Below are positions 52,434 to 60,115 of a DNA stretch of 64,000 nucleotides, piece after piece; positions within the stretch are counted from its first letter, which is position 1; each line of letters starts with the position of its first letter. The notes below the pieces were generated by a model. It saw only the letters and a list, made by a program, of their open reading frames with translations, did not search any database and was not told where the DNA came from. The stretch is from Gordonia sp. X0973. GTDB lineage: Bacteria; Actinomycetota; Actinomycetes; Mycobacteriales; Mycobacteriaceae. The translations under genes and the position numbers were made by a program. The stretch spans positions 3,224,001-3,288,000 of the forward strand of contig NZ_CP054691.1 in assembly GCF_013348785.1 (NCBI RefSeq), in the 5' to 3' direction.

Positions 52434-53927
52434 ATGGCGCAGTCAGACGAAACCCCCAACGAGGGCGGCAACGGCGAGGACTCCGGTAAGACGGAGGTCG
52501 AGTCGCTGCGTAACCGCCGCTCGCCGGACGACTCGAAGCCCGCCCCGCGCGGTGGCCTCGGGATCGATTCCGCGACCCGTGTGATCGGCCGCGACCAACT
52601 CCCGGAGCTGGCGGACGACCTGCCCGATCTCGAGGACATCGACGCCATCGACGGCACCGCCGACGAGGAGAACGCGGCGGACAACACCGTCGACGAGTCG
52701 GAACTCGACGAGGCCGCCGACGCGGAGGCCGCCGAAAACCTCGACGAGGCCGGTCTCGGTGACGTCGCCGACGAAGGCGAGAACGCCGAGGACTCGGCCG
52801 CCGAAGGGGAGGCCGACCTCGCTTCCGCCGATGCCGACGCCGCTTCCGCGGAAGCAGCGGAGTCCGAGGACGACGTCGACGCCGAGGCGGTTGCCGAGGA
52901 TGCCGCCGACGCCGAGGCAGTGGAAGCCGATTCCGCGGTCGCCGCCACGGCCGCGGCCGGTGCCACCGCTGCGGCCGTCGCCGCCGCCGTCGCCGCCAAG
53001 CTCGCCGGCGAGCGGGCCAAGGCCAAGGCTGCCGAAGCCGACGAGGACAAGACCGAGAAGGCCACGGACGAGGACGACAAGGCCGAGGACGAAGGAGCCG
53101 AAGAGGCTGCCGAGTCCGACGCCGAGAAGACCGCGGACGAGAAGACAGAGGACGCGGAGAGCGAAGCCGACGCCCAGGAGGAATCGGAGAAGGGCGAGTC
53201 CGAAACCCTCGTCACCAAGCGCTCCGACGCCAAGGAAGCTGACACCAAGGACGCCGAGACCGACGCAGACGAGACCGAGGCCGAGTCGGTCGAAGAGGAC
53301 AAGGCCGAGGACGAGAAGGCCGAGCCGCTCGTCACCAAGCGACCCGAAACCAAGAAGGCCGACACCAAGAAGGTCGACGCCAAGGTCGCGGAGAAGACCG
53401 ACGAGGTCGAGGCGGACGAGGCTCCGACCGAGGCCGTCGCGACGCCGCCGAAGGCCGAGCCGACCACCGTCGCGCCGACCCCGGCACCGGCACCGGCGAA
53501 GCCCAAGCGGTCGCGCAAGCCCCTGTGGCTCACCGCGGCTGCCGTCATCGTGATCGCCGCGGTGGCCGCCGCGTTCTGGTTCCTGCGCAAGCCGGCTCCG
53601 GCCGACGTCGCCGCCCAGACCGCCGTCGACTACGTGGCCGCGATGAACAACGGCAACCTGCAGCAGCTGCGCGACGTCACCTGCGGCGATACCCACGAGT
53701 ACTACGCCAAGATCGGCGACGCCGAGTACGCCAAGCTGTTCGCGGCCCAGCAGGCCCGCAACCAGCTGGTGAACATCAGCGGCGTGCGCGCCGCCAAGGT
53801 GGTCAAGGGCGATCAGGCCGTCGTCGAGGTCAACTCCTACCGGACCGCCACCCCGAACGAGATCGTTCCGACGTCGATCAACCTGCGCAAGGTCGACGGC
53901 CAGTGGAAGGTCTGCACCCCGAAGTAG
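52434..53927 (+). CDS. Rv0361-like membrane protein with long acidic disordered region
   Basis: 497 residues. Residues 1-365 are almost wholly Ala, Glu, Asp, Lys and Thr, without hydrophobic segments: first strongly acidic, then with two copies of an LVTKR-DxK-style unit (ETLVTKRSDAKEADTK and EPLVTKRPETKKADTK). One transmembrane helix follows (RKPLWLTAAAVIVIAAVAAA), then a C-terminal NTF2-like domain of about 105 residues ending VDGQWKVCTPK. It corresponds to Rv0361 in place and plan, but the cytoplasmic part is much enlarged. An alternative ATG lies at 52410. Function unknown. Confidence 0.8.
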   Translation: MAQSDETPNEGGNGEDSGKTEVESLRNRRSPDDSKPAPRGGLGIDSATRVIGRDQLPELADDLPDLEDIDAIDGTADEENAADNTVDESELDEAADAEAAENLDEAGLGDVADEGENAEDSAAEGEADLASADADAASAEAAESEDDVDAEAVAEDAADAEAVEADSAVAATAAAGATAAAVAAAVAAKLAGERAKAKAAEADEDKTEKATDEDDKAEDEGAEEAAESDAEKTADEKTEDAESEADAQEESEKGESETLVTKRSDAKEADTKDAETDADETEAESVEEDKAEDEKAEPLVTKRPETKKADTKKVDAKVAEKTDEVEADEAPTEAVATPPKAEPTTVAPTPAPAPAKPKRSRKPLWLTAAAVIVIAAVAAAFWFLRKPAPADVAAQTAVDYVAAMNNGNLQQLRDVTCGDTHEYYAKIGDAEYAKLFAAQQARNQLVNISGVRAAKVVKGDQAVVEVNSYRTATPNEIVPTSINLRKVDGQWKVCTPK

Positions 53928-53936
53928 GCCAGAAAT

Positions 53937-54052
53937 GGTGGTCGAGTGCCGTAGACGGTGGTCGAGTGCCGTAGACGGTGGTCGAGTGCCGGCGAGGCGC
54001 TAGCCGAGTCGGTGTATCGAGACCGCGCTAGCCGAGAAGGTGTATCGAGACC
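53937..54052. repeat. Interspersed repeat with tandem units, downstream of the Rv0361-like gene
   Basis: Three 20-bp units beginning GGTGGTCGAGTGCCG start at 53937, 53957 and 53977. Two 28-bp units beginning GCGCTAGCCGAG and ending GTATCGAGACC start at 53997 and 54025. The same end sequences, inverted, occur at 19009-19095. Confidence 0.85.
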
Positions 54053-54060
54053 CAAACGAA

Positions 54061-54090
54061 ATCGCCCCCGACCAACCGGTCGGGGGCGAT
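54061..54090 (-). terminator. Terminator of fba
   Basis: ATCGCCCCCGACC (54061-54073) pairs with 54078-54090 over 13 bases around a four-base loop. In the fba direction it is followed by TTTCGTTTGGG. Confidence 0.85.
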
Positions 54091-54104
54091 TCTCGTCTGC
54101 GGGG

Positions 54105-55139
54105 TCAGGCCGAGATCGACTTGCCCGCGGACTTCAGGTCGTTGCAGGCCTCGACGACGCGCTCGGCCATCCCGGTCTCGGCCTTCTTCAGGTAGCTGCG
54201 CGGGTCGTAGACCTTCTTGTTCCCGACCTCGCCGTCGACCTTCAGCACACCGTCGTAGTTGGTGAACATGTGCCCCACGACCGGGCGGCTGAAGGCGTAC
54301 TGCGTGTCGGTGTCGACGTTCATCTTCACGACGCCGTAGGACAGCGACTCCTCGATCTCGCTCTTCGCCGAGCCCGATCCGCCGTGGAAGACGAAGTCGA
54401 ACGGCTTGGCGCCGTCGCCGAGGCCGGCGAGCTTGGCCGCGGCCTTCTGACCGTCGTCGAGGACGGAGGGCTTGAGCTTGACGTTGCCCGGCTTGTACAC
54501 GCCGTGGACGTTGCCGAAGGTCGCCGCCAGCAAGTACTTGCCCTTCTCGCCGGTGCCGAGCGCCTTCACGGTCTTCTCGAAGTCTTCGACCGAGGTGTAG
54601 AGCTTGTCGTTGATCTCGGCCTCGACGCCGTCCTCTTCACCGCCGACGACGCCGATCTCCACCTCGAGGATGATGTTGGCGTTCTTGCACTTCTCCAGGA
54701 GTTCCTGCGCGATCTCGAGGTTCTCGTCGATCGGCACGGCCGAGCCGTCCCACATGTGCGACTGGAACAGCGGGTTCTGTCCCTTGTCCACGCGCTCCTG
54801 CGAAATCTCCAGCAGCGGGCGGACGAAGCCGTCGAGCTTGTCCTTCGGGCAGTGGTCGGTGTGCAGGGCGATGGTCACGTCGTACTGTGCGGCGACGACG
54901 TGGGCGAACTCGGCCAATGCGACGGCGCCGACGACCATATCCTTCACACCGAGGCCGGAGCCGAACTCGGCGCCACCGGTGGAGAACTGGATGATGCCGT
55001 CCGAACCCGCGTCGGCGAATCCCTTGATGGCGGCGTTGATCGTCTCCGACGAGGTGCAGTTGATGGCCGGGAAGGCGTACCCGCCGTCCTTGGCCTTTTG
55101 CAGCATCTGCGCGTAGGTCTCCGGAGTGGCGATGGGCAT
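54105..55139 (-). CDS. fba: Fructose-bisphosphate aldolase, class II
   Basis: 344 residues. The zinc-binding HTDHC lies in VTIALHTDHCPKDKL, and VFHGGSGS and YGVVKMNVDTDTQYAF complete the active site. It cleaves fructose 1,6-bisphosphate in glycolysis and acts in reverse in gluconeogenesis. The ATG at 55139 has GGAGGA upstream. Corresponds to Rv0363c, divergent from dedA (Rv0364) as here. Confidence 0.97.
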   Translation of the reverse strand: MPIATPETYAQMLQKAKDGGYAFPAINCTSSETINAAIKGFADAGSDGIIQFSTGGAEFGSGLGVKDMVVGAVALAEFAHVVAAQYDVTIALHTDHCPKDKLDGFVRPLLEISQERVDKGQNPLFQSHMWDGSAVPIDENLEIAQELLEKCKNANIILEVEIGVVGGEEDGVEAEINDKLYTSVEDFEKTVKALGTGEKGKYLLAATFGNVHGVYKPGNVKLKPSVLDDGQKAAAKLAGLGDGAKPFDFVFHGGSGSAKSEIEESLSYGVVKMNVDTDTQYAFSRPVVGHMFTNYDGVLKVDGEVGNKKVYDPRSYLKKAETGMAERVVEACNDLKSAGKSISA

Positions 55140-55270
55140 GGAACTGTCCTCCAAGATGGTCTGACCGCATCCGCCGCGGCGGCGGGATGACGAAATGTCC
55201 CCCCAGTATGGCAAGTCGCGCCGCGACGCACTGGAGACGGCCCCTCAGTGGGTTCTCAGCCGGGCGCCGG

Positions 55271-55276
55271 TAGCCT
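55271..55276 (+). promoter_or_regulatory. -10 box TAGCCT, leaderless promoter of dedA
   Basis: TAGCCT ends eight bases before the GTG at 55285. Confidence 0.45.
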
Positions 55277-55284
55277 TTTGGCCT

Positions 55285-55974
55285 GTGAACATCTTGTCGC
55301 TGGCGCAGACCACCACCGATGTCGTCGCCCTGCCGGGAATCCTGGACCCGTTCAACGTGATCGGCTGGTTCGGCACGTGGGCACTCGTCGGACTGCTGCT
55401 CGTGGTCTTCATCGAATCCGGTGTGCTGTTTCCGGTACTCCCCGGTGACTCGCTGCTCTTCGTCGCCGGGCTGATCGCCGCGGGCAAGGTCGGCGAGCAT
55501 GCGGGCAAGGTCGCCGACGCCCACTTCAACATCTGGATCCTGCTGATCAGCATCCCGATCGCCGCCATCCTCGGCGGCCAGGTCGGCTACTGGATCGGCC
55601 GCTTCATCGGCGTCGAGATGTTCAAGCCGGACGCCCGATTCCTCAAGCAGCGCTACCTCGACGAGGCGCACGCCTTCTTCGAGAAGCGCGGCCCGGTCAC
55701 CATCTTCCTGGCCCGATTCGTCCCGATCGTGCGCACCCTCGCCCCGATCGTCGCCGGCTCGGCGAAGATGGGCTTCGCCAAGTTCACCGCGTACAACGTC
55801 ATCGGCGCGATCGTCTGGGGTTGCGGCATCACCCTGCTCGGCTACTGGCTGGGCCAGTTCGAGGTCATCCAGAAGCTGATCGAGCCGATCTTCATCGCCA
55901 TCGTGCTGCTGTCGGTGCTGCCGATCGCCCTCGAGTGGTGGCGCCGCCGCCGCAATTCGCCGGCCGCCTCCTAG
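55285..55974 (+). CDS. DedA-family membrane protein
   Basis: 229 residues of the DedA/VTT family. FIESGVLFPVLPGDSLLFVAG is the first conserved re-entrant region (about residues 42-63), GRFIG follows, and FLARFVPIVRTLAPIVAGSAKM is the second. Members help flip phospholipids or support envelope homeostasis. Corresponds to Rv0364, next to fba. The start at 55285 is set by the -10 box. Confidence 0.9.
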   Translation: MNILSLAQTTTDVVALPGILDPFNVIGWFGTWALVGLLLVVFIESGVLFPVLPGDSLLFVAGLIAAGKVGEHAGKVADAHFNIWILLISIPIAAILGGQVGYWIGRFIGVEMFKPDARFLKQRYLDEAHAFFEKRGPVTIFLARFVPIVRTLAPIVAGSAKMGFAKFTAYNVIGAIVWGCGITLLGYWLGQFEVIQKLIEPIFIAIVLLSVLPIALEWWRRRRNSPAAS

Positions 55975-55987
55975 ATCCGGGGCCGCT

Positions 55988-56647
55988 TCACCACGCGTCG
56001 TCGAGGTCGGCGTGCCTGCTGACCCACGCGTGCATCGCGATACCCGCCGCCACCCCGACGTTGATCGAGCGCGTCGACCCGAACTGGGCGATCGAGACGG
56101 TGAGGTCGGCGCGCGACTGCGCGTCGTCGCTGACCCCCGGGCCTTCCTGACCGAACAGCAGCACGCACTCCCGCGGCAGCTCGACCCGTTCCAGGCGCTG
56201 TGATCCCGGCGTGTTGTCGACGGCGACGACGGCCAGCCCGCGCTCGCGCGCCCATGCGATCAGGTCGTCGACGGTCTCGTGATGCTCCAGATGCTGGTAG
56301 CGGTCGGTGACCATCGCGCCCCGACGGTTCCAGCGACGGCGGCCGACGATGTGCACGGCCGCGGCGGCGAAGGCGTTGGCGGTCCGCACGACGGTCCCGA
56401 TGTTCGCGTCATGCCCGAAGTTCTCGATGGCGACGTGGAACGGATGCCGACGCCGGTCGATATCGGCGACGATTTCCTCCCGCCGCCAATACCGATAGGC
56501 GTCGACGACGTTGCGGGTATCCCCCTGTGCGAGCAGTTCAGGGTCGTAATGCGGATCGTCGGGGAGTTCACCGGGCCACGGACCGACGCCGACCGGCGGG
56601 ATTCCCCGCGGCTGCCACTCGGTGGGCCCGGGCTCGTCGGCGGCCAC
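55988..56647 (-). CDS. TrmH/SpoU-family RNA 2'-O-methyltransferase (Rv0380c-like)
   Basis: 219 residues. SPOUT knot motifs are present: NIGTVVRTANAF (motif 1), LLFGQEGPGVS (motif 2) and SIAQFGSTRSINVGVAAGIAMHAW (motif 3). It methylates a ribose in tRNA or rRNA; the site is unknown. It lies five bases after the pyrE stop on the same strand, as in M. tuberculosis (Rv0380c to Rv0382c). Confidence 0.9.
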   Translation of the reverse strand: MAADEPGPTEWQPRGIPPVGVGPWPGELPDDPHYDPELLAQGDTRNVVDAYRYWRREEIVADIDRRRHPFHVAIENFGHDANIGTVVRTANAFAAAAVHIVGRRRWNRRGAMVTDRYQHLEHHETVDDLIAWARERGLAVVAVDNTPGSQRLERVELPRECVLLFGQEGPGVSDDAQSRADLTVSIAQFGSTRSINVGVAAGIAMHAWVSRHADLDDAW

Positions 56648-56652
56648 GGTCC

Positions 56653-57189
56653 TCAGGCGAGCCCGAGGTCGGCCAGGTTCAGCAGCGACCGGTAGGGCAC
56701 GCCGAGCTTTCCGATGACCTCGTCGGCACCGGTCGCCCGGTCCACGACGGTCGCCACACCGACCACCGTCGCACCGGCCTCGCGTGCGGCGGCGACGGCC
56801 TCACTGGGCGAGGCGCCGGTCGTCGACGTGTCCTCGACGACGAGGACACGGCGGCCCTCGATATCGGGTCCCTCGATGCGTCGCTGCATCCCGTGGGTCT
56901 TGGCGGCCTTGCGGACCACGAAGGCGTCGATCGGGCGGCCGGGGGCGTGCATGATCGACGTCGCGACGGGGTCGGCGCCGAGCGTCAACCCGCCGACGGA
57001 GGCGAAGTCCCAGTCGGCGGTCAGTTCCCGCATGAGCCGGCCGATCAGCGGCCCGGCTTCGTGATGCAGGGTCGCGCGCCGCAGGTCAACGTAGTAGTCG
57101 GCCTCCCGCCCCGAGGAGAGGGTCACTTTCCCGTGGACGACGGCCAGTTCCCGGACCAGTTCGGCGAGACGTTCCCGGTCCGCGCTCAC
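56653..57189 (-). CDS. pyrE: Orotate phosphoribosyltransferase
   Basis: 178 residues. VLVVEDTSTTGASPSEAV is the PRPP-binding signature and SGREADYYVDLRRATLH the orotate-binding N-terminus. It makes orotidine monophosphate in UMP synthesis. The GTG at 57189 overlaps the stop of the upstream membrane-protein gene by four bases (GTGA). The longer reading to 58032 is in the wrong frame of that gene. Confidence 0.95.
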   Translation of the reverse strand: MSADRERLAELVRELAVVHGKVTLSSGREADYYVDLRRATLHHEAGPLIGRLMRELTADWDFASVGGLTLGADPVATSIMHAPGRPIDAFVVRKAAKTHGMQRRIEGPDIEGRRVLVVEDTSTTGASPSEAVAAAREAGATVVGVATVVDRATGADEVIGKLGVPYRSLLNLADLGLA

Positions 57190-58142
57190 AGCTGATCGTC
57201 GCCGGGTTGCAGGGGGGAGCGCTCGGGACGGGGGCGCTGCCACCCCGGCTGGCCGGTGCGCGGCGGCTGCTGCCACTGCGGACCCGGCTGCGGCTGGCCC
57301 GGCTGTCCCTGCTGGGGCGGTGCCGGACGTCGAGCGGGGGCCGGCGGTTGCTGGCCGTACCCGGGCTGCGGGCCGCGCGGCGGCAGCGGGTTGTGCGTCG
57401 TCTCCAGACCGGCCGCACGCTCGGCGGCCTCGCGGCGGCGCTTGTCGCGCATGTGGTCGGTCTTCTCGTCGGCGAGTTCGGCGTTGGCCGGGCCGGAGGG
57501 GTCGCGTGGATCGGGCGCGTCCTGCGGGTCGACCGAGGGCGGCAGCACGCGCAGCAGGTCGGCGAAGCGCTGCACCACGTCGAGTGCCGCGTCGAGGCGG
57601 TTCGGGTCGTCGGTGAGCGGCATCGAACCCAGCGCCCACCTCCCCTCGGTCCACAGGATTTCGACGAACGGCGGCGCGCTGTTGGCCAACGCGATCATCC
57701 GCCGATCGCAGACGCGGCGCGCGACCTCGATGTTGTTGGAGAACATCACCCGCGGCCCCATCGCGCCGAGCAGCTCCACGTCGGTCTCCGCCGGTGCCAG
57801 CACGTCTTCGTGACGCAGGTCGACGATGACCTGCGACGCGGTCTGCCTGCGCACCGCGACGACGGTCGCGGTCTCGGTCAGGTCGAAGACGACGGCCTCG
57901 GCGCCGTCGTGGTCGCCGAAGGCGACGTCGCGCACCTCGACGTGGTCGGGGACGTCCATGCCCGCGCGGCGGAAGACGCGACGCAGCTTGGTATCGGACT
58001 CGCGGTAGGCGAAGTCGTGGGCGTCGGCCCACACTTCACGCGCCCGTCGGGTCACCGACGCCCGCTGGCGGTCAAGCCACAGCAGGAGCGCGGCACCGGC
58101 CAGGGCGACCGCGCTGATGAGGAAGTACGCGATGGTAGTCAT
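57186..58142 (-). CDS. Membrane-anchored protein with Pro/Gln-rich tail (Rv0383c-like)
   Basis: 318 residues. One N-terminal transmembrane helix (MTTIAYFLISAVALAGAALLLW) precedes a soluble domain to about residue 215 (VVAVRRQTASQVIVDLRHEDVLAPAE). The last 80 residues are Pro/Gln/Gly-rich (QPGYGQQPPAPARRPAPP), disordered, and similar in style to the FtsH tail. Function unknown. The ATG at 58142 has AAGGTGG upstream and a likely -10 box (GATAGT). It leads the pyrE-trmH operon. Confidence 0.78.
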   Translation of the reverse strand: MTTIAYFLISAVALAGAALLLWLDRQRASVTRRAREVWADAHDFAYRESDTKLRRVFRRAGMDVPDHVEVRDVAFGDHDGAEAVVFDLTETATVVAVRRQTASQVIVDLRHEDVLAPAETDVELLGAMGPRVMFSNNIEVARRVCDRRMIALANSAPPFVEILWTEGRWALGSMPLTDDPNRLDAALDVVQRFADLLRVLPPSVDPQDAPDPRDPSGPANAELADEKTDHMRDKRRREAAERAAGLETTHNPLPPRGPQPGYGQQPPAPARRPAPPQQGQPGQPQPGPQWQQPPRTGQPGWQRPRPERSPLQPGDDQL

Positions 58143-58215
58143 CAGCTGCCACCTTACTATCGGTGGTGACACGACCCCCGCCATTGACCACCGAATCGGT
58201 AAGGAGGCACACATC

Positions 58216-59424
58216 GTGGCTCCGAGTGTGACCGAGGCCGAACGATCGCTGTTGGCGCGACTGGATCCGGCTCCGATCGTCGAGTTGGCCGCGGAACTCA
58301 TCGCACGACCCAGTGAGAACCCGGGCGGCACCGAGGCGGCGACGGTCGCCGTGCTCGCCGATGCGTGCCGGGCCGCCGGACTGACGGTGGAGACCGCCGA
58401 CGCGGCACCCGGGCGGCCGAACCTCGTCGCAACGCTGCCGGGTACAGCCGACGGCGGCACCCTGCTGTTCCTCGGCCATTCCGACGTCGTGCCCGCCGGT
58501 ACCGCGGGCTGGACCGGCGATCCGTTCACCGCCAGGGTGATCGACGGGCGCTTGACCGGGCGCGGCGCCGCCGACATGAAAGGCGGTCTGGCCGCCATCG
58601 TCGCGGCACTCGGCGCCCTCGCGCAGACCGAGGTCGGCGGCCGCGTGGAGTTCGTCTGCACCGCCGACGAGGAGGCTGGCGGATTGGGCGCGCGCACCTA
58701 CGTCGCGGCTCGCGGTGCCGCCGACGACGTGGTGGGCTGCATCGTCGCTGAGCCGACCGGGCTGCGCGCCGTACACGCCGGGCGGGGCACGGCGAATATC
58801 GACATCGCCGTGACCGGCAAGGCGGCGCACTCCGGGCGCCCCGCCGACGGGTGCAGCGCCATCGCGGTGGCAGGCCAGATCCTCTCGGTCATCGCCGACG
58901 ACGGTGCCCGCCTCACCCGGCACCCCCACCGGGACCTGGGCCCCGCGACGTGGAACGTCGGGACCATCGCGGGCGGACAGGGCATCAACGTCGTGGCCGC
59001 CGACTGCCGACTCGGCGTCGACCGTCGGCTCCTGCCCGACGAGAGGATCGCCGCCGTCGCCGACGAGCTGCGGGAGCGCATCGACGCCGCCGGGATCCCC
59101 CACGGTGCGACAGTCGCGGTGACGGTCGATTCCGAGACCCCGGCGTTCTCCACCCCCCTGGACCACCCGCTCACCGTGGCCGCCTCCGCCGCCCTCGCCT
59201 CACTGGGCCTCGACCCCACGCCGTGCGTGTGGAGCGCCGCCTGCGACGCGGGCTTCCTGCACCGCGATCTCGGCGTCGCGTCGATCGTCCTGGGTCCCGG
59301 CGACATCAACGCCCAGGCCCACCAGGCCGACGAGTCGGTGCCGGTAGACGAATTGCTCACGGCCGCACGGCTCTACGCCCTCATCGCGCACCGGTTGCTC
59401 AGTCCGGCGCCCGATCGCCGATGA
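58216..59424 (+). CDS. M20-family metallopeptidase/deacylase (ArgE/DapE/ACY1 type)
   Basis: 402 residues. Metal ligands are in LFLGHSDVVPAG, GRGAADMKGG, CTADEEAGG with the catalytic glutamate, AEPTGL, and the C-terminal AQAHQADESVP. Members hydrolyse N-acyl or N-succinyl amino acids or dipeptides; the substrate here cannot be told. The GTG at 58216 has AAGGAGG eight bases upstream. It is convergent with kdpE and the coding ends overlap by 26 bases. Confidence 0.85.
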   Translation: MAPSVTEAERSLLARLDPAPIVELAAELIARPSENPGGTEAATVAVLADACRAAGLTVETADAAPGRPNLVATLPGTADGGTLLFLGHSDVVPAGTAGWTGDPFTARVIDGRLTGRGAADMKGGLAAIVAALGALAQTEVGGRVEFVCTADEEAGGLGARTYVAARGAADDVVGCIVAEPTGLRAVHAGRGTANIDIAVTGKAAHSGRPADGCSAIAVAGQILSVIADDGARLTRHPHRDLGPATWNVGTIAGGQGINVVAADCRLGVDRRLLPDERIAAVADELRERIDAAGIPHGATVAVTVDSETPAFSTPLDHPLTVAASAALASLGLDPTPCVWSAACDAGFLHRDLGVASIVLGPGDINAQAHQADESVPVDELLTAARLYALIAHRLLSPAPDRR

Positions 59425-60115
59425 AGCGATAGCCCATCCCGGACTCGGTGATCAACACGCGCGGATGCGACGGATCGGCCTCGAGTTTGCGGCGCAGGCT
59501 CGCCAGATAGACGCGCAGATAGTTGGTCTGCTCCACATAACTGGGCCCCCACACCGTCCGCAGGATCTCCCGCTGGGTCACCAGCTTGCCCTCGTTGCGG
59601 ACGAGCAATTCCAGGATCCCCCACTCGGTGGGCGTCAGGCGGACCGGTTCGCCGTCGCGGGTCACCTGTTTGCCCGCGAGGTCGATGCGGATGGTCGCCA
59701 CCGCCACCACCGGGTCGGCCCGCGTGGCCGGTGCCGCCACACCGCGACGGATCGCGGCGCGCAGCCGCGCGACCAACTCCTCCATCCCGAAGGGTTTGGT
59801 GACGTAGTCGTCGGCACCCGCGTCGAGCGCGCTCACCTTGTCCGAGGAGTCGGTGCGCGAGGAGAGGACGATGACGGGCACATTGGTCCACCCGCGCAAC
59901 CCGGCGAGCACCTCCAGGCCGTCGATGTCGGGCAATCCCAAGTCGAGGACCACCACGTCGGGCACCGTCTTCGCGACGGCGCGCAGCGCGTCGGCGCCGG
60001 TGGCCGCGGTGAGCACCTCGAATCCCCGGGCCCGCAGGTTGATCCGCAGCGCGCGGAGCAACTGCGGCTCGTCGTCGACCACCAGCACGCGACCGCGGTC
60101 GCCCCCGCTAGCCAT
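59399..60115 (-). CDS. kdpE: KdpE response regulator
   Basis: 238 residues. The receiver domain has VLVVDDEPQL, phospho-acceptor aspartate in VVLDLGLPDIDG near residue 57, and the lysine in YVTKPF. The C-terminal OmpR/PhoB winged-helix domain runs LTPTEWGILELLVRNEGKLVTQREILRTVWG to YVEQTNYLRVYLASLRRKLE. It activates the Kdp potassium transporter under low potassium when KdpD phosphorylates it. It overlaps kdpD by eight bases. Confidence 0.95.
   Translation of the reverse strand: MASGGDRGRVLVVDDEPQLLRALRINLRARGFEVLTAATGADALRAVAKTVPDVVVLDLGLPDIDGLEVLAGLRGWTNVPVIVLSSRTDSSDKVSALDAGADDYVTKPFGMEELVARLRAAIRRGVAAPATRADPVVAVATIRIDLAGKQVTRDGEPVRLTPTEWGILELLVRNEGKLVTQREILRTVWGPSYVEQTNYLRVYLASLRRKLEADPSHPRVLITESGMGYRFIGDRAPD

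Noticed and set aside
52400-53696. Long antisense frames rich in Ser/Ala or Leu/Gly and an alternative plus-strand Arg/Pro-rich frame over the acidic protein gene
   Set aside because: They arise from the repetitive GCC/GAG/GAC codons of the real gene in other frames. The real frame has a membrane helix, a folded C-terminal domain and the Rv0361 position.
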